From contig JAQTXH010000003.1 in NCBI GenBank assembly GCA_028688905.1, positions 186,001-250,000 of the forward strand: 64,000 nt of DNA, in the 5' to 3' direction. Made by a program: the position numbers and the translations under genes. A model generated the notes under the pieces. That model did not search any database and was not told the origin of the DNA. It saw nothing but the letters and a program-made list of their open reading frames with translations. The stretch comes from Acidiphilium sp. (GTDB lineage: Bacteria > Pseudomonadota > Alphaproteobacteria > Acetobacterales > Acetobacteraceae). Every line of letters begins with the position of its first letter. Position 1 is the first letter of the stretch. Positions 15,353 to 23,676 of the stretch are shown one piece after another.

Positions 15353-17439
15353 TCGGCGGTGCCGCGTCGCTCCTGGCGATGACGGCACCGGCTGGTTTCG
15401 CGCGAGCGCAGACCGCGCCGCTGGTGATCCCGTCGCCCGGTGCGATCGCGATCGAGCGCATCGTGGTCAGCGCGACGCGCACGAGGCAATCCGGCTTCAA
15501 CGTGCCGGTGTCGATCGCAACGATCACCGGGCGCGAGGTGAGTGAGGCGAACGAGGAGGAAAATCTTTCCGAAAGCCTCAACCGGGCACCGGGTATCGAC
15601 GTGCAGAACCAGCAGAATTACGCGACCGGGGTGCGCATCACCTCGCGCGGCTTCGGCGCGCAGACGGCGTTCGGCACGCGCAACGTCAAAATCCTGATCG
15701 ACGGCGTGCCGGCGACCCAGCCGGACGGCACCGGCGATTCCGAAGTGATCGACCTTGGCGACGTGGCACGGATCGAGGTGCTCAGCGGCCCGTTTTCGGT
15801 GCTGTACGGCAATGCCGCCGGCGGCGTGATCCAGGTGTTCAGCAAGAATGGCCCGCCGCAGCCGACGGTGAGCGGCGGCATCCTCGCCGGCAGCTACGGC
15901 AGTTGGCGCGCCACCGCCTCCTATGGCGGGACGGCGAAATTCGGCAGTGACGGCTCGTTCAACTATATGATGAACGCCAGTGATTTCTATTCCGGCGGCT
16001 ACCGCGACCACAGTTCCGCCCGGCGTCAGCAATTTTATGGCAAATACCGGGTCCAGGTGAACGCCGACACCAGCTATACGCTGTTGATCGATGGTCTGAA
16101 CGAGCCGAACTCGCTCGATCCCGCCGGCCTCACCGCCGCGCAGTACCATGAAAACCCCCGCATGGCCGGCACCGGCACGGTCGCCTACGACGCCCGCAAA
16201 ACCTTGCGGCATTTCCAGTTCGGCCTCGTGTTTCGCCACAAGTTCAACGACCGTAACAGCGTGCGGATCGTGGTGTACGACGTCGATCATTCGGTGATGC
16301 AATATCTGCCGTTCAGCGGCAATTTTGGTGCCTCCGGCGGCGGCGTGGTCGATTTGTCGCGCAAATCCGGCGGCATCGACGGACGGTTCACCCACAAGGA
16401 TAAAATCGCCGGTATCCCGATCACCGCGATCGCCGGGGTGGATTTCGGTTACGAGGACCAGCACCGCAAAGGGTACGTCAATAATTTCGGCACCGCCGGC
16501 GCGCTGCGGCGCAACGAGCAGGACATCGCCCGCAATATCGCCGAATACGCCCAGATCGACGCCGATCTGACCCCGCGCATCATTTTCGACGCCGGGATAC
16601 GCCACAGCCAGGAATATTTCAGCGTGCAGGATCTGTACGTGACGCCGAAACTGACGAATGACACCGGATCGGTCAGCTATTCCCACACCAGCCTGGTCGC
16701 CGGGGCCACCTATCACCTCACCCCCACCACCAATCTGTTCGCCGACTATGGCGAAGGGTTCGAAACCCCGACGCTCGATCAACTGGCCTATCTGCCGAAC
16801 GGCGAAGCGGGGTTCAATTCGGCGCTGGTCCCCACCACCAGCGAGAATTACGAGGCCGGCATCAAATCCCTGCTCGGCGGCCGCACCTATCTCAAAATCG
16901 CGGCATTCCACATTCACACCAGCAACCAGATCGTGGTGTCATCCTCGAACAACGGCCGCACCGCCTATGCCAACGAGGGCCAGACCGCGCGCAATGGTGT
17001 CGATGCCAGTATCGACAGTTTTCTGCCGCACCATATCGAGCTTTATGGCTCCTACACCCTGCTGAAAGCGTTTTTCGAGCACAGCGCGGTCGCCGGCAAC
17101 GCGCTGCCCGGCGTGCCGCAGCAACGCATCTATACCGAGGTCGATTGGCACGACCCGGCAAGCGGCTTCTACACCTCGCTCAACGGCCAGTGGCAGAGCC
17201 GGATGTATGTCGACAACCAGAATTCCGCCTATGCCGCCGGGTATTTCACGGCGGGGATCGCCGGCGGGTTTCGGCAGGATTTCGGCAAATTCGCTTTCGA
17301 CGAGTTTGCACGGATCAACAACATCCTCAACCGCACCTATGTCGGGGCGGTGGTGATCGCGGCCAATAACGGCGAATACTACGAGCCATCGCCCGGCCGC
17401 AATTTCATTATCGGTGCCACGGCAAAGTACAGGTTTTAA
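15316..17439 (+). CDS. TonB-dependent outer-membrane receptor
   Basis: The 707-residue receptor has a signal peptide ending near ARAQ (about residue 32). A plug domain follows (VVSATRT to VFSKNGP, with IDGVPATQPDG and VEVLSGPFSVLYGNAAGG wording), then a long 22-strand barrel ending in KYRF. Such receptors import metal chelates or vitamins using TonB energy. It overlaps the frmA stop by one base, so it seems to be the last gene of the xox operon. Known lanthanide users have a TonB receptor (LutH) for lanthanide uptake, so that substrate is a reasonable guess. A ferric-siderophore role is equally possible from sequence. Confidence 0.88.
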   Translation: MRGRLILMRGRLIGGAASLLAMTAPAGFARAQTAPLVIPSPGAIAIERIVVSATRTRQSGFNVPVSIATITGREVSEANEEENLSESLNRAPGIDVQNQQNYATGVRITSRGFGAQTAFGTRNVKILIDGVPATQPDGTGDSEVIDLGDVARIEVLSGPFSVLYGNAAGGVIQVFSKNGPPQPTVSGGILAGSYGSWRATASYGGTAKFGSDGSFNYMMNASDFYSGGYRDHSSARRQQFYGKYRVQVNADTSYTLLIDGLNEPNSLDPAGLTAAQYHENPRMAGTGTVAYDARKTLRHFQFGLVFRHKFNDRNSVRIVVYDVDHSVMQYLPFSGNFGASGGGVVDLSRKSGGIDGRFTHKDKIAGIPITAIAGVDFGYEDQHRKGYVNNFGTAGALRRNEQDIARNIAEYAQIDADLTPRIIFDAGIRHSQEYFSVQDLYVTPKLTNDTGSVSYSHTSLVAGATYHLTPTTNLFADYGEGFETPTLDQLAYLPNGEAGFNSALVPTTSENYEAGIKSLLGGRTYLKIAAFHIHTSNQIVVSSSNNGRTAYANEGQTARNGVDASIDSFLPHHIELYGSYTLLKAFFEHSAVAGNALPGVPQQRIYTEVDWHDPASGFYTSLNGQWQSRMYVDNQNSAYAAGYFTAGIAGGFRQDFGKFAFDEFARINNILNRTYVGAVVIAANNGEYYEPSPGRNFIIGATAKYRF

Positions 17440-17497
17440 CCTATATTTTTTAACCGATATTTTCTGTAATGGCGGCTTAGAATATGAGCGCTGCGAT

Positions 17498-17520
17498 CCC
17501 TCAAGCCATGTTGCTCTAAA
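17498..17520 (+). repeat. Dispersed repeat, partial copy E
   Basis: The segment tcaagccatgttgctctaaa resembles the tail of the repeat at 7384 (gcgagcaatattgctctaaa). Its gctcta supplies the cysI stop codon on the opposite strand. Confidence 0.45.
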
Positions 17521-19204
17521 CCACGCCGGCGCGCCGGGTGTAATCGCCAAACCCCTCGCCTGGCTCCCGCTGTTCGGCGTAGGCGGCAAACAATGGCGCG
17601 AGGGCCTCGAGAATCGCCGCCTCGTCTGCATTTTCCCGGTACATCGTGTTCAGCCGCGACCCATCGGCGGCCCCGCCCAGCAGCAGATTGTACCGCCCCG
17701 GATTACGCCCGACCAACCCGATTTCGGCAATATAGGGCCGGGCACAGCCGTTCGGGCACCCGGTCATCCGCAGGGTGATGCGCTGCCCGGAAAGACCCTC
17801 TGCCGCTAACAATTCGTCGATCCGGGTGATCAGGTCAGGCAGATATCGCTCGCTCTCCGTCAGCGCCAGACCGCAGGTCGGCAACGCCACACACGCCATC
17901 GCCCCCTGGCGCAGAGCGGAAACATCGCGTCCCACCTCATGCTCGGTCAGGATGGCTTCAATCGCGGCGCGCTCCTCGTCGTTCGCTCGCGCCACAATGA
18001 TATTCTGATTGGCGGTCATGATGATCGCCCCCCGGTCGATAAAACCGGGCAGCGATGCAATCGCCACCAGCGCCGATTTCAGCCGCCAGCCACCCCGATC
18101 GGCCACTCGCCCGTTCTCGACAAACAAGGTCAGGTGATGAAACCCCTCGTCGTCGCGCACCCAGCCCAGCGCGTCGCCATTGCCCTCGAACCGAAACGCC
18201 CGCGCGGGCTGCAAGGGTTTGTCCAACCGCTCGTTCACCGCCGCCTTGAACCAGTCCAACCCCCGATCGTCGATCGTGTATTTCAGCCGCGCCCGCTTGC
18301 GGTTCGCGCGGTTGCCGAAATCGCGCTGCACGGTCACCACCGCCTCGGCCACCGCAATCACGTCCTCGGTGTCGCAATACCCAATGACGTCGGCAACCCG
18401 TGGATAGGTCTCAGGCTCGCCATGCGATGCTCCCATGCCGCCGCCTGCCACAACCGTGTAGCCGGTAACTTTACCATCCTCGACGATCGCAATGAACGAC
18501 AGGTCATGCGCGAACACATCGACATCGTTCGACGGCGGCACCGCAATCGTCATCTTGAACTTGCGCGGCAGATAGGTCGGCCCGTAGATCGGCTCGGCCT
18601 CCGGCTCACCGCCCAGCACCCGCTCATCGCCGATGAAAATTTCGCGCCACGCGCCGGTGCGCGGCAAAAAATGCGCCGAAAGCCGTCGCGCCATCTCCAC
18701 CGCCTCGCCGTGGGCGCGCGACAAATAGGGGTTCGCCGCCGCCATCACGTTGCGGTTGACATCGCCACAGGCGGCAATCGTATCCAGCAGCGCCGCGTCC
18801 ATCGCGCGCATCGCGGCGCGCACATTGCTCTTGATCACCCCATGAAACTGGATCGTCTGCCGCGTGGTGAGCCGCAAGGTGGCGTTGCCCCGCTCGGTCG
18901 CCAGCCGATCCATCGCGAGGTACTGGCGCGGCGTCAGCACGCCGCCCGGCACCCGCAACCGGGCCATGAACATATAGGCCCGGTCGAGTTTGCGTTTCGC
19001 CCGCTCCGGCCGCAGATCGCGGTCGTCCTGTACGTACACGCCATGAAACTTGATGAGCTGCCCGTCATCGTCCGACAGGCCGCCGAAGGCCTGCTGGTCC
19101 AGTTCGTCGGCCAGCGTCCCCCGTAGGAAGTCGCTGCGGGATTTGATATCCTCGTTGTGCGAAAGCGGGGCGTTGTGCGAAAGCGGGGCGGCTTCAACAG
19201 TCAT
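17516..19204 (-). CDS. cysI: Assimilatory sulfite reductase hemoprotein (beta subunit)
   Basis: The sirohaem/4Fe-4S subunit reduces sulfite to sulfide. The 562-residue protein has the two ferredoxin-like halves and both cluster cysteine pairs near the C-terminus (CVALPTCGLALTESERYLP and GCPNGCARPYIAEIG), plus sirohaem-binding arginines (RLTTRQTIQFHGV). It lies in a gene row with cysH and cysJ, which supplies electrons from NADPH. The N-terminus holds a duplicated APLSHN from an 18-bp repeat. The ATG at 19204 is chosen over a TTG six bases upstream. Confidence 0.95.
   Translation of the reverse strand: MTVEAAPLSHNAPLSHNEDIKSRSDFLRGTLADELDQQAFGGLSDDDGQLIKFHGVYVQDDRDLRPERAKRKLDRAYMFMARLRVPGGVLTPRQYLAMDRLATERGNATLRLTTRQTIQFHGVIKSNVRAAMRAMDAALLDTIAACGDVNRNVMAAANPYLSRAHGEAVEMARRLSAHFLPRTGAWREIFIGDERVLGGEPEAEPIYGPTYLPRKFKMTIAVPPSNDVDVFAHDLSFIAIVEDGKVTGYTVVAGGGMGASHGEPETYPRVADVIGYCDTEDVIAVAEAVVTVQRDFGNRANRKRARLKYTIDDRGLDWFKAAVNERLDKPLQPARAFRFEGNGDALGWVRDDEGFHHLTLFVENGRVADRGGWRLKSALVAIASLPGFIDRGAIIMTANQNIIVARANDEERAAIEAILTEHEVGRDVSALRQGAMACVALPTCGLALTESERYLPDLITRIDELLAAEGLSGQRITLRMTGCPNGCARPYIAEIGLVGRNPGRYNLLLGGAADGSRLNTMYRENADEAAILEALAPLFAAYAEQREPGEGFGDYTRRAGVV
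19153..19188 (-). repeat. 18-bp tandem duplication in the cysI N-terminus
   Basis: Two exact copies of cgttgtgcgaaagcgggg are adjacent. They keep the frame and double the APLSHN hexapeptide. Confidence 0.9.
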
Positions 19205-19223
19205 GATCAATATCCGTCAGAAA

Positions 19224-19907
19224 TCAAACAGCGATGGCGCGGTCGAGAAAAATGCCGCACTCGGTCTTGCCCAACCCGCTCCAGCGACCCGCCCGGGGGT
19301 GATCGCCGGGTTGGGTCCGCCGCGTGCAGGTAAAGCAGCCGAGCGAGGCAAAGCCTTCCGATTCCAGCGGATGCGGCGGTAGGCGATGGGTGGTGAAGTA
19401 GCGCGTGATATCGTCGCGCGTCCAGTCGTGCAGCGGGTTGAAAATCACCCGTCCATCCGGCCCGGTTTCACTCGCGCCAATCGCTGCGCGCGTCGCCGCC
19501 TGGGCGCGTTTGCGCCCGGAAATCCAGGCGTCGAACCCATCGAGGGCGGCGTCGAGCGGCATTGTTTTGCGCAGCGCGCAGCACAAATCGGGATCGCGGT
19601 CGAACAGGGTGCCGTTCGGGTCGAAACTCGCGAGATGCGCCGGATCGGGGCGGATGGTTCGCACATTCGACAGCCGCAGCCGGGTGATCAGCGCATCGCG
19701 ATAGGCGATGGTGTCGGGAAAGATCTTGCCGGTATCGAGAAAAATCACCGGCAATGCCTGGTCGATCCCGGCGACCATATCGAGCAGTACCGCCGATTCG
19801 GTGCCGAACGACGACACCAGCGCAATCCGCCCACGATGCGTCGTGGTGATTGCCGTGCGCAGCAGATCGCTCGCGCTTGCCGGCGCATTCGCCTTGTTGT
19901 CGCGCAT
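19224..19907 (-). CDS. cysH: Adenylylsulfate (APS) reductase, assimilatory
   Basis: The 227-residue enzyme reduces activated sulfate to sulfite using thioredoxin. The PP-loop region is SSFGTESAVLL. Paired cysteines DLCC and GCFTC mark the 4Fe-4S-binding APS-reductase type rather than the PAPS type, and the catalytic cysteine is in KTECGIF. The usual wording there is ECGLH or ECGIH, so the final Phe is slightly unusual. The start (MRDNK) shares one base with the cysJ stop (TGATG). Longer open sequence upstream only shadows cysJ. Confidence 0.93.
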   Translation of the reverse strand: MRDNKANAPASASDLLRTAITTTHRGRIALVSSFGTESAVLLDMVAGIDQALPVIFLDTGKIFPDTIAYRDALITRLRLSNVRTIRPDPAHLASFDPNGTLFDRDPDLCCALRKTMPLDAALDGFDAWISGRKRAQAATRAAIGASETGPDGRVIFNPLHDWTRDDITRYFTTHRLPPHPLESEGFASLGCFTCTRRTQPGDHPRAGRWSGLGKTECGIFLDRAIAV

Positions 19908-21658
19908 CAATAGACATCCTTGCGATAACGCTTGGCGGCGATCAGCGCATCGAGTTCCGTCTGGCCCCGCGCCGCATCGTCGCCGCCCAGAATCCGCACC
20001 AGCGTCGCATCGACATCGCGCGCCATCGCCTTGGCATCGCCGCAGAGATACAGCGTTGCCCCGTCCTCCAGTTGCGCCCGCACCGCCGCGCGCTGCTCCC
20101 ACAGCACATGCTGCACGTAGCGTTTTTCCGGCTGATCGCGCGAGAACGCGAGGTCGAGCCGCCCCAGCACGCCCGACTTCAACCACTCCTGGATCTCAAG
20201 CTGATACAGAAAATCATGCAAAAACCGCCGGTGCCCGAAGATCAGCCACGAGTTTCCCGCTACCCCCATCGCCTCGCGCTCCTGCAGGAAGGCCCGATAG
20301 GGGGCGATGCCGGTGCCGGCCCCGATCATTATGATCGGGGCTTGTGCATCGGCCGGCAGGCGGAAATGCGGGTTGGCTTTCACCATCACGTTCAGGCTGT
20401 CGCCCACGCGCCGCCGTTGCGCCACCATACCGGAGGCCACACCGAGCCGTGTGCGCCCCGCACTTTCGTATGCGACCTTGGCGATGGCCAGATGTGCGGT
20501 ATCACCCACGGCTTTTTGCGACGAAGCGATCGAATAATAGCGCGGCGGCAGTTTGCGCAGCAGCCCGGTCAGTTGTGCGGCACTCAACCTGTGGGAAAAC
20601 GTCTCGAACAGATCGATCGGCTGCCGCCCGGCGATGAAGTCCTGCCGCTTCGCCGCGTCGGCGGCGAGTTCACCCAGTCGGGCATCGCCCGAAAGGGCCG
20701 CGTAGTCGCCGATCAGCTTGGCGGTCAGCGTGGTGATGTCGCGCTCATGGGTCAACGCGAAGCGCGCCGCATCGTCACCCTCCAGCCCCGCCGCATCGAG
20801 CAGGGCCGCCACCAGCGCCGGGTCGTTTTCCGGCACAATCCCCAACGTGTCGCCCGGCTGATACACCAGCCCCGATCCGGTCAGGTCAAGCTCGACATGC
20901 ACCGTCTCGCCATCCGAGCGCGATGAGGTGAGCGGGTGCAACGCGCCGATCTCGGCGGCAAACGGTGCCGCCTTATCGATAACATCGGCGTCGCCGCGAT
21001 GAAAATCGACGTGAATGACCGAACCCGCCGCATCCGCCGGCGTCAGCTTCGCCAACGTCGCCCCGATGAAATCCGCCGCCGGCCCCGCGTAATCGAGGTC
21101 GCAATCGACCCGTGCGGCCACCCGCGCGCCGCCCAGCACTTCAAGCCGCGCGTCGATCTGCCGCCCGGTTTCGCAAAACCGGGCGTAGGAGGAATCGCCC
21201 AGGGCCAGAACCGCGAAATTCACCCCATCCAGCCGGGGGGCGTCCGCCGCCAGCAGCGCGCGCAAAAACGGCGCGGCGCGTTGCGGCGGCTCGCCTTCGC
21301 CCCAGGTCGAGGCGATCACCAGCAGATTTTCCGCCCCCGCCAGCGAGGCGACATCGGTATCGGCCATATCCAGCAGGCGCGCCGCGAAGCCGCGCTTCTG
21401 GGCATCACGCTTCGCTGCCCCGGCCAAAGCCTCGGCGTTGCCCGATTCGGTGGCATACAGAATGGTCAGTTTTGTCTTGGCTGCCGGCGCCTGGGCGGCG
21501 AGAACCTCGCCCTCGCCCTTGACGGAATCGATCCCGGCCAGAAACCCGGCCAGCCAGGCGCGCTGCACCACCGTTGCCGGCCCGATCACCTGATCGAGGG
21601 CGGCAATCTCGTGCGGCGCGAACGGCGCGGTGCGGGGAAGGGCGGCGGCTCTGGTCAT
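19907..21658 (-). CDS. cysJ: Sulfite reductase [NADPH] flavoprotein alpha subunit
   Basis: This diflavin reductase carries electrons from NADPH through FAD and FMN to CysI. The 583 residues comprise an FMN flavodoxin domain (about 65-205, ILYATESGNAEALAG), an FAD/connecting domain (RYYSIASSQ) and an NADPH domain (GAGTGIAPYRAFLQER, ending in the aromatic DVY). Length and order match CysJ. It is the second gene of a cysG(N)-cysJ-cysH-cysI row. Confidence 0.94.
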   Translation of the reverse strand: MTRAAALPRTAPFAPHEIAALDQVIGPATVVQRAWLAGFLAGIDSVKGEGEVLAAQAPAAKTKLTILYATESGNAEALAGAAKRDAQKRGFAARLLDMADTDVASLAGAENLLVIASTWGEGEPPQRAAPFLRALLAADAPRLDGVNFAVLALGDSSYARFCETGRQIDARLEVLGGARVAARVDCDLDYAGPAADFIGATLAKLTPADAAGSVIHVDFHRGDADVIDKAAPFAAEIGALHPLTSSRSDGETVHVELDLTGSGLVYQPGDTLGIVPENDPALVAALLDAAGLEGDDAARFALTHERDITTLTAKLIGDYAALSGDARLGELAADAAKRQDFIAGRQPIDLFETFSHRLSAAQLTGLLRKLPPRYYSIASSQKAVGDTAHLAIAKVAYESAGRTRLGVASGMVAQRRRVGDSLNVMVKANPHFRLPADAQAPIIMIGAGTGIAPYRAFLQEREAMGVAGNSWLIFGHRRFLHDFLYQLEIQEWLKSGVLGRLDLAFSRDQPEKRYVQHVLWEQRAAVRAQLEDGATLYLCGDAKAMARDVDATLVRILGGDDAARGQTELDALIAAKRYRKDVY

Positions 21659-21691
21659 CGGTTCAGCCTCATGTTCAAAAATTCGGCGCGG

Positions 21692-22249
21692 TCATAGCCA
21701 TCCGCGCTCCTCGACAATCGCGGCGACAAGCTTCGCCGCATCGGGCATCGAAACGCCGTCGCGCTGCCATTCGGCGCGGCGTGTCCCAATCTCGGCCACC
21801 CGGTCGCGCCATTCATCGCCGTAACGCTGCTCCAGATCGCGCCGGATCAGCCCCGCCAGCCCTGGCGCGCGCCCGTTGGTCGATATCGTCAGCAGCAGAT
21901 CGCCCCGCCGCACTTCGGCCACCGAATGAAAATCACAAAACGGCGGCGCGTCCTCCAGGTTGACCAGCACCCGCGCATCCCGTGCCGTTTCGGCGAGCTG
22001 TTCGGCGCGGGCGCGCGGCAGGTCGACAATCCAAAGCACGTGCAGCACCGCAAGATCGGTGGCACCCGGCATCGCGCGGCGCAACGCGCTCCCGGCGGCG
22101 ATCACCGCGTCATCCGCCGGCGCGTCGGAAAACAGCAGCACCCCGTCCGCGCCGGCGGCACGCAGCGCACGAAACCGCCGCAGCGCCTGCGGGCCATTGC
22201 CGGCAACCGCAAGCCGGGCGAAGCGAGGATCAAGGGCAATAGGGATCAT
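21692..22249 (-). CDS. Precorrin-2 dehydrogenase / sirohydrochlorin ferrochelatase (CysG N-terminal type)
   Basis: The 185-residue protein looks like the NAD-dependent N-terminal module of sirohaem synthase: MIPIALDPRFARLAVAGNG at the start is the nucleotide-binding strand and loop, and LLLTISTNGRAPGLAGLIR is the characteristic central motif. It would make the sirohaem needed by CysI. The C-terminal methyltransferase half of CysG is absent, so another gene must supply uroporphyrinogen methylation. The start at 22249 is fixed by aggagatacc just upstream. It leads the cys gene row and is divergent from the Lrp gene. Confidence 0.85.
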   Translation of the reverse strand: MIPIALDPRFARLAVAGNGPQALRRFRALRAAGADGVLLFSDAPADDAVIAAGSALRRAMPGATDLAVLHVLWIVDLPRARAEQLAETARDARVLVNLEDAPPFCDFHSVAEVRRGDLLLTISTNGRAPGLAGLIRRDLEQRYGDEWRDRVAEIGTRRAEWQRDGVSMPDAAKLVAAIVEERGWL

Positions 22250-22396
22250 GGTATCTCCTGTAGCGAACATAGCGTTTGACACCGGCCAACGAAACCAAAT
22301 TCTCCCTATAGCGGTAAAATCCGATAAAATAAGATTGATTTTCTACTGTGGCCGCACCAGAGAGAACTGTGTATTATAAACTGGAGTTTCGGCAAC

Positions 22397-22888
22397 ATGA
22401 CAGACAACCAGGCAACACCCGAAAAAATCGCTCCCCCGGCACTCGATGCCATCGACCGCGCCATCCTGCGCCTGATTTCGCGTGATTCCACCACCCAACT
22501 CGCCGTCATCGCCAGGCAGGTCGGCCTGTCCGCCACCCCCTGCTGGAAGCGCATCAAGCGGATGGAGGAAGCCGGGGTCATCACCGCCCGCGTCGCTCTG
22601 CTCTCGCCCGAACGCCTGGGCTATCCCGTCTCGGTTTTTGCCTCGATCGAAACCGCCGACCACTCGGAATCCTGGATCGCCCGCTTCGCCAACGTCGTCG
22701 CCACCTTGCCGGAAATCGTCGGGGCCTGGCGGATGAGCGGCGACGTCGATTACCTGCTGCACGTCATGGTCCCCGACATCCCTGCCTACGATGCATTCTA
22801 CCGCCGCCTGATCGCCGCGATTCCGCTCCGCAACGTCAGTTCACGCTTCGCGATGGAACGGATGAAATCCGGCCCGCCGCCGATTTGA
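22397..22888 (+). CDS. Lrp/AsnC-family transcriptional regulator
   Basis: The 163-residue protein has the Lrp helix-turn-helix (AIDRAILRLISRDSTTQ, LSATPCWKRIKRMEEAGVI) and a C-terminal RAM ligand domain (GDVDYLLHVMVPD). It is divergent from the sulfate-assimilation genes, which makes control of that row by a sulfur amino acid likely. This is inferred from position. A ctggag ribosome site precedes the start. Confidence 0.9.
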   Translation: MTDNQATPEKIAPPALDAIDRAILRLISRDSTTQLAVIARQVGLSATPCWKRIKRMEEAGVITARVALLSPERLGYPVSVFASIETADHSESWIARFANVVATLPEIVGAWRMSGDVDYLLHVMVPDIPAYDAFYRRLIAAIPLRNVSSRFAMERMKSGPPPI

Positions 22889-22899
22889 TCCCAAGCGGC

Positions 22900-22937
22900 T
22901 TTCTTCCGTTCCCAGGTCTTTCTTCCGTTCCCAGGTG
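22900..22937 (+). repeat. 19-bp tandem duplication between lrp and aldolase genes
   Basis: Two units of tttcttccgttcccaggt plus one base follow directly. The segment is non-coding and the unit is not a multiple of three. Confidence 0.85.
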
Positions 22938-22993
22938 AGGATTAAGGCCAATCGGTATTCGACTTTGGTTTCCTGACGCAAAGGTATTTCGAC

Positions 22994-23659
22994 ATGAGCG
23001 ATCTCGATCTCCGTCGTGCCCTCATCCATGCTTGCCGGCAGATGAATGTGCTGGGCATCAATCAGGGCACGGCGGGCAACATCAGCCTGCGCCACGGCGA
23101 CACCATGCTGATCTCGCCCACCGCCACGCCTTATCACCTCATCGAGCCTGCCATGGTCGCCGCCATGCCGATCGCGCGTGACTACGGCACGTGGAGCGGC
23201 CCGAAAAAACCCTCGTCGGAGTGGCGTTTCCATCTCGATATCCTGCGCGCCCGACCCGAGGTTCATGCCATCGTCCACAGTCACCCGACCTTCGCCACCG
23301 TGCTCGCGATTGCGCGGCGGGAGATCGAGGCGTGTCACTACATGATCGCCGCGTTCGGCGGCACCACCATCCGCTGCGCGCCTTACGCGACCTTTGGCAC
23401 CAAGGAATTGTCGGTCCACGCCGTTGCCGCGCTGGAGGGGCGCATGGGCTGTCTGCTTGCCAACCACGGCATGATCGCGCTGGGCGAAACCCTCGACAAG
23501 GCGATGTGGCGCGCGGTGGAACTGGAAACCATTGCCCGGCAGTACTACCACGCCTTGCTGCTCGGGCAGCCGCATATTCTGAGCGAAGCCGAGATCGGCG
23601 CGGCGGCGGAGCAGTTCGCCGGCTACGGCATCGGGGACGACACCGCCAGCACGGCCTGA
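22994..23659 (+). CDS. Class II aldolase/adducin-family protein
   Basis: The 221-residue protein belongs to the fuculose-phosphate aldolase fold. It shows GTAGNISLR near the N-terminus, the zinc HxH in VHSHPTFATVLA and a third histidine in NHGM. Relatives cleave sugar phosphates such as fuculose-1-phosphate, ribulose-phosphate or methylthioribulose phosphate to a dihydroxyacetone-type product. No sugar kinase or isomerase stands nearby, so the substrate is unknown. Confidence 0.85.
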   Translation: MSDLDLRRALIHACRQMNVLGINQGTAGNISLRHGDTMLISPTATPYHLIEPAMVAAMPIARDYGTWSGPKKPSSEWRFHLDILRARPEVHAIVHSHPTFATVLAIARREIEACHYMIAAFGGTTIRCAPYATFGTKELSVHAVAALEGRMGCLLANHGMIALGETLDKAMWRAVELETIARQYYHALLLGQPHILSEAEIGAAAEQFAGYGIGDDTASTA

Positions 23660-23676
23660 TCGCCGCCCGGGTTCCC

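Noticed and set aside
17939-19126. Long open frame opposite cysI
   Set aside because: It is the antisense shadow of cysI in GC-rich DNA; the predicted protein is rich in Arg, His and Pro and has no family features.
19908-20186. N-terminal extension of cysH
   Set aside because: It runs inside cysJ in another frame and is low-complexity; cysH starts at the TGATG overlap.
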